Origin: Yponomeuta sedellus
Taxonomy: Eukaryota; Arthropoda; Insecta; Lepidoptera; Yponomeutidae
Length of the DNA stretch: 64,000 bases
NCBI GenBank assembly: GCA_934045075.1
Contig: OW203724.1
Span: 18,901,143 to 18,965,142 of the forward strand
Direction of reading: 5' to 3'
Within the stretch, counting starts at the first letter, position 1, and the number at the start of each line of letters is the position of its first letter. Both the position numbers and the translations under genes were made by a program. Shown here piece by piece: positions 51,139 to 60,003 of the stretch. A model generated the notes under the pieces. It was not told the origin of the DNA. It searched no databases and saw only the letters and a program-made list of their open reading frames with translations.

Positions 51139-51450
51139 CTTTACACTAGGAAACCTGTATCATAGGCAATTAAAACGTTGAATGTTTAAAAATGCTACTA
51201 CCATCAAAAATCACAGTTACTAATAGAAAACAAAAAAAAAACAAACTGATAAACGAAATTATGACAACAAACGGATTAAAGAATGTAATTATTTAAAAAT
51301 TAGTGCTAACAAAAATGTCTGTGTTTCACAATAATTTAAGTTAAAAATTTATTTTACCTCAAATATACATTCTTTTAAATTTAATGGGTATTTCTAACAA
51401 CTAATTAATTTTGTTATACAAGTCATTCTTAACTTAATTACGGAATCACT
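51139..51450. other. Unassigned AT-rich DNA
   Basis: No gene or bounded element is recognised. Confidence 0.5.
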
Positions 51451-51560
51451 TACTTGAACTTTTGCTCCGTCTTCACTCGCCATGATTATGTTCTTCGAAT
51501 AAGAGCGAAACCTGATCGGACTCTTCCAACGAAATTTTAAGTTCCGGTAAGTAGTGCTTA
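51451..51560. mobile_element. Diverged PLE-J relative with hammerhead-like core
   Basis: Weak inverted ends (CACTTACTTGAACTT and AAGTTCCGGTAAGTAGTG) enclose CCATGATTATGTTCTTCGAA, TAAGAGCGAAACCTGATCGG, ACTCTTCC. Compared with PLE-J copy 1, the stem GCTC/GAGC has become GTTC/GAGC, which still pairs through a G-U. No target duplication was found. Confidence 0.5.
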
Positions 51561-52249
51561 CTGTTGGAATCTAAACCAACATTGAGATTTAATTTTTATT
51601 GTGGCAACACTATGTTTTTCTCTGCCTTCTTGTCTTCGACGATATTACAAGTGCACACGCATATTTTGAGTTTTATTTTTATAAATAATTTAATACAGGA
51701 AAACAGACCCTAAAGCCAGTGATTTCTTCACTTACTACACATTCTCATTCCGGAACTTGCTTAAATTTTAGGTTTTATTCGACAGGTTCATGATAATGTA
51801 AAAAAACTTAAATCTTGTAAAGTCATGATAATGTAAAAGAAATTAAATCTTGTTATTTTTATGTAGATTTTTGTTTAGATTTTCCACAAAATTATGAACG
51901 TTTCCTAATAGGTAATGATGTAGACAGATAAAAACATTACTTTAATAAGTAACTTAAATATTCATAAAAACCTCATGCATTACAAGGAATCACTTGCAAC
52001 TTGTGACGTCTTCATCATGGGTTGCGCCATTAGTATGTTTTTATACCATTCGACTAGAATATTCGCAACAACTAATGTCAATATGTCGACAAAAACGTAT
52101 CTATTAGTTTTAGAAAAAAAACATCAGGATGTGAGCACAATATATTTTGTCCACTTCTTTATTACTTTTGTTGAGTTATGTTTGTTGTGCACAAACAGAT
52201 CAATGTAGAATAGTTAACTAGTTTCTTAAAGCCCAATAGACATTGCCTA
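51561..52249. other. Unassigned AT-rich DNA
   Basis: No recognised gene. A near-duplicate of GTCATGATAATGTAAAA occurs twice near 51788-51840. Confidence 0.45.
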
Positions 52250-52460
52250 TTCTTCTTCTTCTTTTCCAGGCTATATTATGTTGTCCACTGCTGGACATAG
52301 CTCTACCCTAATGAGCGCCATAGCGCCCTGGCTTTAGCTTGCCGCATCCAGCATCTGCCTGCAGTTTTTCGCAGATCGTTATCCCACCTAGTCGGAGGGC
52401 TAGATTTGGTCGAAGTAGTTTTTCGCAGACCGTCATCCCACCTGGTCGGAGGGAGTCCTA
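52250..52460 (-). mobile_element. RTE 3' end, GAA-type, with local duplication
   Basis: TTCTTCTTCTTTTCCAGGCT, GTCCACTGCTGGACATAGCT, AATGAGCGCCATAGCGCC, TTTTTCGCAGATCGTTATCC, GGTCGAAGTAG. The block TTTTTCGCAGA, ATCCCACCT, GTCGGAGGG then repeats once, a tandem duplication inside the copy. Confidence 0.7.
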
Positions 52461-52534
52461 TTGCTTAAGAAATCATAGAAGAGATTTTGTGGGTATATGA
52501 GCAGAGCCTTATAAGTGTGTTCTGCAGTGAGCGT

Positions 52535-52580
52535 TAAATGACTGATGACGATGTTGATGATGATGATGATGATGATGATG
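52535..52580. repeat. (GAT)n microsatellite
   Basis: About eight uninterrupted GAT units with imperfect ones upstream. It could be the tail of a worn ATG-type RTE-derived retroposon. Confidence 0.85.
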
Positions 52581-52639
52581 AGTAGAACATACTTATATGA
52601 AACCACCCAGACAAGCCAGGTCTTGCAGTACAGGTTGGT

Positions 52640-52715
52640 ACATGGTTGATGGATCATGGTTGTATTTTTTTTCTGATTGTGCAATAGAGTGTTCTTTATC
52701 TCTATCTGTCTACAG
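52640..52715 (+). mobile_element. SINE-H 3' end
   Basis: GGATCATGGTTGTATTTTTT, TGATTGTGCAATAGAGTGTT, CTTTATCTCTATCTGTCTAC match the variant SINE-H end read forward. Confidence 0.5.
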
Positions 52716-52946
52716 GATTACAGCAATTCGCATCGAAATAAATGTAAAAAAAACACACAGAAAAATAATAACAAAGTAGAAAGCAAAATCCTGCTACATC
52801 AAGGTCTTAAGCGTGTAGTTCTAGAGGTAGCATAATGGAATTGAATATTTCAATTTACTCACTTGTAAAGGGAGCTACCTCAAGCGGTATATAATATCGC
52901 GGTAAAGACGAATCAAAGGCACAGACAAAGGTGTGTTTAATAAAGA

Positions 52947-53092
52947 TTAACCCCCTTATTCATAATAGTCTGTTAACTTAAAGCAATGCTTATTCTCACT
53001 CTGTCCTCTTCTATTGACCTAAGTCAGAATGAAAGAGAACACTCTTTAGCAGCTGTTTTAAGCTAGCGGACTATTATGAATAAGGGGGTTAA
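52947..53092. mobile_element. TTAA-flanked MITE, piggyBac-like
   Basis: The element (52951-53088, 138 bp) has inverted ends CCCCCTTATTCATAATAGTC and GACTATTATGAATAAGGGGG, identical over 20 bases, and is flanked on both sides by TTAA (52947-52950 and 53089-53092). The TTAA target and ends starting with CCC fit non-autonomous piggyBac-type elements. No coding capacity. Confidence 0.85.
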
Positions 53093-53211
53093 TATGAGAC
53101 ACAGTGCAACGAACGTTGACTTAATATTGTCTTCAAGCTTTCGAGTGTGAAATTTGTACCAACAGACGAATAAACTGTATCTTTGTTTTCGCTGTGTTGC
53201 GTTTAGGTACA

Positions 53212-53320
53212 TATATAGAGAACACGTTATTGTGGGAGAAATAATTACAATTGATTTCTTATATTACAATTGGCCGTCTTATCGCTCGTTTTGCAAACCC
53301 AGGCATCAATAGATATTTTA
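53212..53320 (-). mobile_element. SINE-H fragment, reversed
   Basis: AGAGAACACGTTATTGTGGG, TTATATTACAATTGGCCGTC, TTATCGCTCGTTTTGCA follow the reversed SINE-H order but are worn. Confidence 0.45.
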
Positions 53321-53389
53321 CTGAAAAACATAATACAGAGTTTCTTAGCGGTGGTAGGCTTAGGGAGGGTTTGACAATAAACAAGGGTA

Positions 53390-53475
53390 AAAAGAGAGAA
53401 AAGAAAAAAAAAAGAAAAAAACAGAAAAAAAATAAAAAGGAAAACCAGAAAGACGGAAAACAAAAGAAATGAAAA
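53390..53475. repeat. Purine-rich low-complexity tract
   Basis: An almost pure A/G strand of about 80 bp. The lysine-rich peptides it could encode are an artefact of composition. Confidence 0.8.
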
Positions 53476-53896
53476 CCATTAGATTAAGAACTTAGTATTC
53501 CCACTAATTAATATTATAATAATTCATATATTTTACTATTGACATGACGCCAAATCGCGCAATTGAATATTTTAATTGTATAGGTACTTCAATTTAATTT
53601 AATAATTTAAACATTTTATATTTTAAACTATATCAATTTTGTAACATTTTTTTAAAGGTTACCACAATATGAATAGTGGCAGACCTCGCCAAAATTTAAA
53701 AAAAACAAGGGTTAAGGGTTTCGGAGATTGTTTGCAGCGTGCTAATACTGGATATAATTTTTTGTAAATAAATAAATAACTTTTACACAACTCTCACTTT
53801 AAGAAACAGGCGCCACGACAGGCCCTGTTCCATAAACCTACAACTCATGTATACTGTGACAATCGGTACATGCGAAGTCGATTAACTCTTTAAGTA
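53476..53896. other. Unassigned AT-rich DNA
   Basis: No gene or bounded element. Confidence 0.5.
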
Positions 53897-54105
53897 TAGT
53901 TTGTTAGCTTTTAGAACATACCTCGGCTACTATCGGATAGAATCGGATATATTCGTGTAATAGAAATGACGGAACGAAAATGGCACTTAATTTTACGTAA
54001 CTTTTCAAAATAGTGAAGAAAAGTTTTATACAAAGCAGGAACTACTCTGATTTGTCTTTTCAATCTGAGGACTCTGTTACGCAACGTGTCTCGAATTGCC
54101 ACAAT
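53897..54105. mobile_element. MITE-M copy 3, one end missing
   Basis: TA followed by GTTTGTTAGCTTTTAGAACA, then CTACTATCGGATAGAATCGG, CTTTTCAAAATAGTGAAGAA match MITE-M. The second inverted end is not found. Confidence 0.6.
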
Positions 54106-54655
54106 AAACTACGAATTTTAGTTTTATTATTGTAAGCCCAGCCCTCCTATTACGTAGCATTCCACTCTATCGAGTGAAGCATTTAGACGACTCCTAAGTG
54201 TCAAAAAATGTATGCATCTGACAGCCGGAGTAGCTTAAAAACAGTAAAAGTCAACGTCACGCAACTCAGTGGATACTTACGTAATAATGCCCCTGGTCTT
54301 AAATGATGACACCCTGTGCTGAGCTAACTAGGCTAGGACATCACAGTCACACATCCGAAATCCACCCACAGTCTCCCTTCTCTGGTGTATACTGTGGTGT
54401 CCCTTGAGGCCTTGGGCGGGATATAGCGGCAAACGGCAGCACATACCTACATAGGTACAGGGAGATAAGTAACATTTAATCTTAATTACAAAGCGGAGCC
54501 ACCTCGTGCATGCGTTCACCGCAAGTCTACAACGCTTTTGCTGGGTTGTTCCCGTGCGCTTCAAAATACCACCGTGGTCCTCTGTCGGGTTTTACGGCCA
54601 TTTAAGGCACTTAGGGGCGCTTACTAGCGCCGCCACCAGTGAAATATTTTTTTTT

Positions 54656-54795
54656 TTAATACATTCATACACATACCTCACGCCTGTATCACAGAGGGGT
54701 AGGCATATACCAGGGACTGCCACTTGCCACGATCCTGACAGATCACCTTCGCTTCATCAACGTTCATAAGTCGTTGCATGCACGCACGCCGGTTT
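54656..54795 (-). repeat. Family P fragment nested in MITE-L
   Basis: ACATACCTCACGCCTGTATC, ACAGAGGGGTAGGCA, GGGACTGCCACTTGCCACGA, CACCTTCGCTTCATC in reversed family P order, with an ATACATTCATACACA simple-repeat edge that looks like its tail. Confidence 0.6.
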
Positions 54796-55048
54796 CGGGT
54801 ACTTGTTTAATGATACGTTTTTTTCAACATCAAAAATCTTAACGACTGTGATAACTATTTTTAGAACCTACAGTCTAGAACCTAGGATCAACAATCTAGG
54901 ACTTTAATCGATTTTCACCTAAAACGGCCGTTTCTAGCGGAAATCGATTAAAGTCATAGGATATTAATACTACATTTCAGGCTATATGTTCTAAAAATTG
55001 TTATCACAGATTTAAACATTTTTTACGTTACGTTTTGAAAAAAAAAAG

Positions 55049-55394
55049 TAACATAAAACAATATAGTATTTATACTATTTTTATTTTTTAATGCACTAAC
55101 CCGTGCCAAGGACAGTTTTAAAAACCATATTTAGAGGCTAAAAATTCCACCCATGCCGGGATTCGAACCCGCGACCTCTGGCTATCCGCGCCAGCGCTCT
55201 TCCAATTGAGAATATAGTATTTTCTAAGGTCAACACGAGTACTAAACATAATTAAAACTGTTTTATACGGATTTCACTCGTTTATTATATATTTTTTTTA
55301 TTTTTTTTACAATTTTCCGACGTTTCCGAATTTGTAAAAAAATATAATAAACGAGTGAAATCCGTATAAAACACTTTTAAATAACATAAAACAA
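55049..55394. mobile_element. PLE-K palindromic element with 12-13 bp target duplication
   Basis: The element (55062-55381) is bounded by perfect 13-bp repeats TAACATAAAACAA (55049-55061 and 55382-55394). A perfect 31-bp inverted pair (55260-55290, GTTTTATACGGATTTCACTC onward, and 55342-55372) meets around TTTCCGACGTTTCCGAA, whose reverse complement contains GGAAACGTCGG. A tail of about 47 bp lies on the left only. The layout matches PLE-I and -J. Confidence 0.72.
55060..55221 (-). mobile_element. SINE-B nested in PLE-K, 11-bp target duplication
   Basis: The reversed copy (55071-55210) runs from the tail (TTTTAATGCACTAACCCGTG) to CCAATTGAG inside the A-box region. It is flanked by perfect 11-bp repeats AATATAGTATT (55060-55070 and 55211-55221). 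The 5' truncation inside the head plus the duplication show retroposition. Confidence 0.82.
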
Positions 55395-55523
55395 GTTGGA
55401 TTTCGATTTCGATTTCAACCCTGTTTGTCCCCACTGCTGGGGCACGGGTCTCTTCCTGCATCGCAGGAAGGTTAGGCCATACTCCACCACGGGGGCCAAG
55501 TCCGGTCTTGGCTAAAACAAGTT
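55388..55523 (-). mobile_element. SINE-A copy 14, 5'-truncated, 10-bp target duplication
   Basis: The insert (55398-55513) is the 3' third of SINE-A reversed, from CCAAGTCCGG back to TTTCAACCC, and then a GATTTCGATTTCGATTTC run. That hexamer run is the SINE-A tail (GAAATC units). Perfect 10-bp repeats AAAACAAGTT flank it (55388-55397 and 55514-55523). Confidence 0.82.
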
Positions 55524-55590
55524 ATGATTGTTATTCCATTAGTGGCGCTAGTTAGCGTCCCTAAGAGCCTAGGTGAAACGTCTAAGCGTT

Positions 55591-56011
55591 CATTTTTAGC
55601 CGAAACTGCGCAATGTGTGCTGCTCAACGCGGTACTGGCGCCATCTAGAGGTCCAGACTATCTGATTAATGGCTATTTTTAGCCCAAACTGCGCAATGTG
55701 TGGTGCTCAACGCGGTACTGGCGCCATTTAGAGGTTCAAACTATCTGATTATTGGCTATTTTTAGCCTAAACTGCGCAATGTGTGCTGCTCAACGCGGTA
55801 CTGGCGCCATCTAGAGGTCCAGACTATCTGATTAATGGCTATTATTAGCCCAAACTGCGCAATGTGTGCTGCTCAACGCGGTACTGGCGCCATCTAGAGG
55901 TCCAGACTATCTGATTAATGGCTATTTGTATCCCAAAACTGCGCAATGTATGCTGCTCAACGCGGTACTGGCGCCATCTAGAGGTCCAGACTATCTGATT
56001 AATGGCTATTT
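55591..56011 (+). repeat. Tandem array, five units of 83-84 bp
   Basis: Five units containing AACTGCGCAATGTGTGCTGC, TCAACGCGGTACTGGCGCCA, TCTAGAGGTCCAGACTATC, TGATTAATGGCTATT follow head to tail; starts of the AACTGCGC block are at 55604, 55687, 55770, 55853 and 55937. Units are very similar; the second has most changes. The array starts right at the edge of MITE-L copy 3. Confidence 0.92.
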
Positions 56012-56550
56012 TGTTCTAATCAACAATATATAAATGAAGTGCATACGACACGTAGTTACAAAGTTACAGCCCTCATCCAGGCGATATATTATGTTCTTTG
56101 CATGAAATTTGTGAAAGGTCAAAGCGTTCGTTTTTACCCCAAAATATACAATGCGCCATCTAGAGGCATATATCCTCCTAAGCCCTTGAGGTAACAGTTA
56201 CTTCAAGTCTTCTGAAACTACGTAGATTTTGAAGAATTTTTTCTTCTTGTCGTCCAAAAAATTATGAGGAACATTTTGGACCTGGAACAGTAAGTTTTCT
56301 GGACTTCCTACAAAATCATTGGGTGTGAATTAAGAAAGTTATTCGTGATGTCCTATTTCTAGGACGCCAGGGCTTAGGAGGATGTGAGGAAGATCTGAGT
56401 AATGGCTATTTTTTTCCACTGAAAAATATATAAATTCATTGCATACGACTCTTTGTTACAGAGGTAAAGCCCTCACCGAGTAGAAATATCATTTTCGTTG
56501 AATGCATTTTAGCAAGCACTATCAAACTGAAAGACGTCACACGTTAAGAC
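56012..56550 (+). repeat. Diverged extension of the tandem array, longer period
   Basis: Worn versions of the unit continue: AAGCGTTCGTTTTTACCCCA, TACAATGCGCCATCTAGAGG at 56122-56166. Also a block ATGGCTATTTTGTTCTAATC, TATAAATGAAGTGCATACGA, TTACAGCCCTCA (56003-56080) recurs as ATGGCTATTTTTTTCCACTG, TAAATTCATTGCATACGACT, AAAGCCCTCACC (56400-56480), about 400 bp apart. Confidence 0.7.
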
Positions 56551-57225
56551 GATAAATCGTAATAAAAAAAATATCAATTCTTTTCACGACGTTTTTGCCA
56601 GCCCGGCAAGAGGTGGCCATAAACAGGGAGCAATGGAAAGCGAAAGCTATACAAACATAAATGCTAATTTAAATTTACTGCTAATGCTTTTTTTTCCATT
56701 GGTGCGCCTAGTTTGCACCGGTTCGACCCAAAACACAGGAGAATTAGCTGTCTTTGGAACGAACCATTTGACGTATAAGTTTGTTTAGAATTTTGGGAGT
56801 AAATAGGTAGTACGGAGTCTGTCTGTTTACAACACAAATAAGTAGCGTACTGTTGGCGCGCCGTTTTCCTCTTTCAATAAACAGCCAAGTGGTTGCGAAT
56901 CCGAGTTTTGGCTTAGTTGGGGTAGAGTCAACAAATTGAGCCACAAATTTCTCGGAGCAAAGTCACTCGTAATGTAACTGAATACAGTGCTCGCATGTAA
57001 AAGTAGATGTTTTGTTGACAGTACGTAGGTACTGTGCTAACAATGAAGTAACATTGGATCGAGACCAAATATTTAAGTAAACGACGGCGGCTCCACTCCG
57101 AGTTTTAGTTTTAGTTTCAGCAGTCAAATAAAGCATTTTTTTAATTACATTATGATAAAAATGGTGATTAATTAGCAATAATTTTAGAAATTTTGTAGAT
57201 GATTTATTCAAATGAATTTTTTTTC
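56551..57225. other. Unassigned DNA with a PLE-like scrap
   Basis: At about 56580-56612 TTTTCACGACGTTTTTGCCA, GCCCGGCAAG resembles the AAACGTCG junction of the PLE families. A MITE-L-like end (CCATTGGTGCGCCTAGTTTG, CACC) is at 56696-56719. No gene. Confidence 0.4.
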
Positions 57226-57595
57226 GTTATCAAGCCTTGTATGTCCCCAGTGCTGGGGCACGGGTCTCTTCCTGCATTGCAGGAAGGTTAGGCCATACTC
57301 CACCACGTTGGCCAAGTCCGGGTTGGTGGAGGATTCTCAGACAGTGGCGGGCCTCACTGTCAGAAGTTATCAAGCCGCTCATACGGCCTCTGACATGGCT
57401 TAACGACTGCCATTACATGACAGCCGGCACCGACGGCTTAACGTGCCTTGCAAAGCACGGAAGCGACCGGGAAAATGCCACTAGCGGTAGTCACAGAACG
57501 GTCACCCATACTGCACCTGACCGCGCCTATTGTTGCTTAACTCAAGTGATTGATTCCAATCACTCGGTTTGACTAGGCCACGAGCGCTTCGTGAT
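57226..57595 (-). mobile_element. SINE-A copy 15, full-length
   Basis: From TATCAAGCCTTGTATGTCC at the 3' side to the 5S-like head at the right (TGTTGCTTAACTCAAGTGAT, CCAATCACTCGGTTTGACTA, GGCCACGAGCGCTT). Reading the minus strand, AAGCAACAATAGGCGCGGTC, AGGTGCAGTATGGGTGACCG shows A-box and C-box equivalents with a small change in the C-box. Confidence 0.85.
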
Positions 57596-57599
57596 TTGA

Positions 57600-57722
57600 A
57601 AATGATTTTTTTATTTCAACGTAAAAGATTCACATTATGTTTACTGAATGTCAATGTACAATATAAAAAGTAAACCGCTGCCTTCGGGCCGTAGTGTAGA
57701 AGAAGGAAGCGGGATAATATTT
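57600..57722 (-). repeat. Family G copy
   Basis: TTTTATTTCAACGTAAAAGA, TTATGTTTACTGAATGTCAA, AACCGCTGCCTTCGGGCCGT, AGTGTAGAAGAAGGAAGCGG. Adjacent to SINE-A copy 15. Confidence 0.55.
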
Positions 57723-58266
57723 ATAGCTAATATCAGTAAAATTGTTAGCAAACTATTTATTACTTATACAGTTCATTCAATACAATTTTAAACCCTGTAA
57801 ATAATTACATTATGTTTACTTGTCTATTTACTTTTACGTTCATTTATGCAACAAGAGAAGGTGGAGCGCTTCAGGTAGATAGAAAACACTTTAATAAACA
57901 CAGAAAAACTGGCCAGATGCATATCGGTCTACTCTCAAGGTTGGGTTCCTGATATTAGGATTTTATTTATTTACATAAACTATCTGCTATACAGAAATAA
58001 CTTTGTCTAGAGCAATCTTTAATTGTATATTTATGAAGTTTTCCTATTATATTTTGGTCTGCAGTAAGTTCTAAAGCGTACTTGCTGTGATAGTTTTTCT
58101 TATAAGTTCATTATTTGTACTATTGCCCTAAATTTTTTCACCCTTCAGTGGGGAGGGGCGACACCCCACTTTAACAAAAAGTTGCAATTTCTAGCTTAAT
58201 ATTTTGCAAACGGGTCTCTGTCTGGCAAAGTGATTTCCAAACACACATGTTGGACTAATTTAAAAA
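57723..58266. other. Unassigned AT-rich DNA
   Basis: A SINE-H-like scrap (GGTAGATAGAAAACACTTTA, ATAAACACAG) is at about 57873-57905. Nothing else is recognised. Confidence 0.45.
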
Positions 58267-58293
58267 AAACCTATTTAGAGGCTAAAAATTCCA
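58267..58293 (-). repeat. SINE-B scrap at the LINE 5' edge
   Basis: ACCTATTTAGAGGCTAAAAA, TTCCACTC is the reversed SINE-B body, cut off where the LINE probably begins. Confidence 0.6.
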
Positions 58294-58528
58294 CTCGAAA
58301 ATATATGTAGGTATCCAATTAAATTTTTGGTAACGACTTCTTTGTTTACGTTTTGCTGGTGACGTTGTGACACTTCACCGCTCACCGCTCAGTGTTGCCA
58401 TCCATATAGAAATATTAAGGAAGTGTCTAGACAGCCACGAGTGGTCGCACAGGAAAGAAAAATAGATGAACGCCAGTAGTGATTGACAAAAAATTCAAGT
58501 AAACACAAGTAGCCCGTTTCGGCAAAAG

Positions 58529-59717
58529 ATGGCGGACTGTGCAGGATGTTTAACAAAAATCACGGGGAAGCAATTTCTAAAATGCTCTTTGTGCTTACAA
58601 ACCTATGATTTACAATGCGCAAATGTGTCAGAAAAACGTTTTTATAACTTGATGACTACAGAAAAAAGGCAAAATTGGGAATGTCAACAATGCATTTGTA
58701 AAATGCGGAAAAAAATTAACTCTAATACCCCAGCACGACCTCAATACCAAAATAGAGAAGAAGAGGACATTAATGTCACGGTGAGAGCGAAAATACAGAA
58801 CAGAGAGCCTTACGACGATTCATTGGATGTAGAAGGATACACACGGGACGACCAGAGCTTATTGGGTGACACCTTGAACAATAGCACATCGAAACCTACA
58901 TCAGAAAGAAACAGTCCGAAGAGCTCAATTACATTAACAGACTTCCAAAAGCTTCTAAGCGATAATCTGGAAAATAACAATACAAAATTTATTTCCGAAT
59001 TGAAGTCGTTGATAAAAACCGAAATTTCTGCAGCGATAAGTAACCTTAAAATTAGAAATAACTCAAAGAACAGATACTATCTCTACAGAACAGAGTGCAC
59101 TAAAAAGAGAAGTATCCCTTTTAACGCAAAGGATCACTGCTCTAGAAAAGGATAACAATAAACTAAAAGAAGAACTAAAAACACTACAAAATGATTTAAA
59201 GCCATTTGGCAAAAATAACGAGGAAAATAACTGCAAAAAAATTGTACTACACGGCTTGGAAGAAACGTATGGTGAAACTGAAAACGATGTCCATGAGCGC
59301 GTGATCCAAATATTCTATGATGTAATGAATCTAAATGTGCATGGCTATGTAGAAGAAACACAACGAATTGGCCGTAGGGGAAATTGCCGGCCGTTGGTTA
59401 TAGAGCTACTAAGTAAAAACATGACAAAAACCATACTTCAGTACAGCCAACTATTCAAGAATACAGGCCTGCATATCACAGAATACCTGAATGAAAAGGA
59501 ATTGAAAACGAGACGTAAACTCATAGAAATATTACGCCAAGCTAGACGAGATGGAAAATACGCTATAATTGTTAATAACAAATTGATTATAAATGGGAGA
59601 GAATACAACAATGATGAACAGCAAGAAAAGGAAACAACAGAACCGTCTAACAATATAACACAACATACATTTCCAGGAGAATATTATACAAGAACTAGTA
59701 GTTTTCGCAACAAATAA
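58529..59717 (+). pseudogene. LINE ORF1: PHD-like zinc finger, coiled coil, nucleic-acid-binding domain; one frameshift
   Basis: The N-terminus (MADCAGCLTKITGKQFLKCS, LCLQTYDLQC) has the C-x2-C, C-x2-C, C-x2-C spacing of PHD-like fingers of CR1-group ORF1 proteins. Where a histidine is usual, an aspartate precedes the LQC cysteine. The first frame closes at 59155. The second frame takes over near 59090 with a leucine-heptad stretch (ALKREVSLLTQRITALEKDN, NKLKEEL) that predicts a coiled coil. A KKIVLHGLEE to QARRDGKYAIIVNNKLIING domain follows, like the RRM-type C-terminal domain of LINE ORF1 proteins. ORF1 coats the element RNA and chaperones it during reverse transcription. One small indel near 59080-59100 would explain the break. 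Confidence 0.82.
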
Positions 59718-60003
59718 TCATATTGAAAATATAGAAAAACTGTACAGTAAGAGAAACAATCATACTAACCTGATACACTCCCAATTACTCATCCCAACAT
59801 CAACCACTCACACACAGACACTCTCAAGTCATCCCGCACACCTAATCACACCCACACTCTCACACACATACATAGACAAGCAAAATGAAAACAATAATGT
59901 AATAAAATTGAACAACGTAATAAATAACCATATTAAAACCATTGTAGATTCAAGCATCTCAAAAAAACAGAATCGAAACTTTCAATCCTCAGAGAATAAA
60001 AGT

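Larger units (their letters stand above)
54606..55575. mobile_element. MITE-L copy 3 carrying four nested insertions
   Basis: The left end AAGGCACTTAGGGGCGCTTA, CTAGCGCC and right end GGCGCTAGTTAGCGTCCCTA, AGAGCCT are the MITE-L inverted ends, and the centre ATCGATTTTCACCT / AGCGGAAATCGAT is at about 54906-54960. Inside sit a family P fragment (about 54656-54795), PLE-K (55062-55381), SINE-B within PLE-K (55071-55210) and SINE-A (55398-55513). Removing the inner pieces with their duplications restores the right arm TAACATAAAACAAGTTATGA expected from the other copies. Confidence 0.75.

Noticed and set aside
53251..53472. Lysine-rich 73-codon frame
   Set aside because: It comes from a SINE-H scrap and a purine-rich tract.
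55591..56011. CRISPR-like array
   Set aside because: The units are contiguous 83-bp tandem repeats with no unique spacers, in a eukaryotic context.
57237..57572. 111-codon plus-strand frame (also 35542-35973 on the minus strand)
   Set aside because: Both are chance frames through SINE-A, with the same peptide pieces recurring wherever the SINE is.
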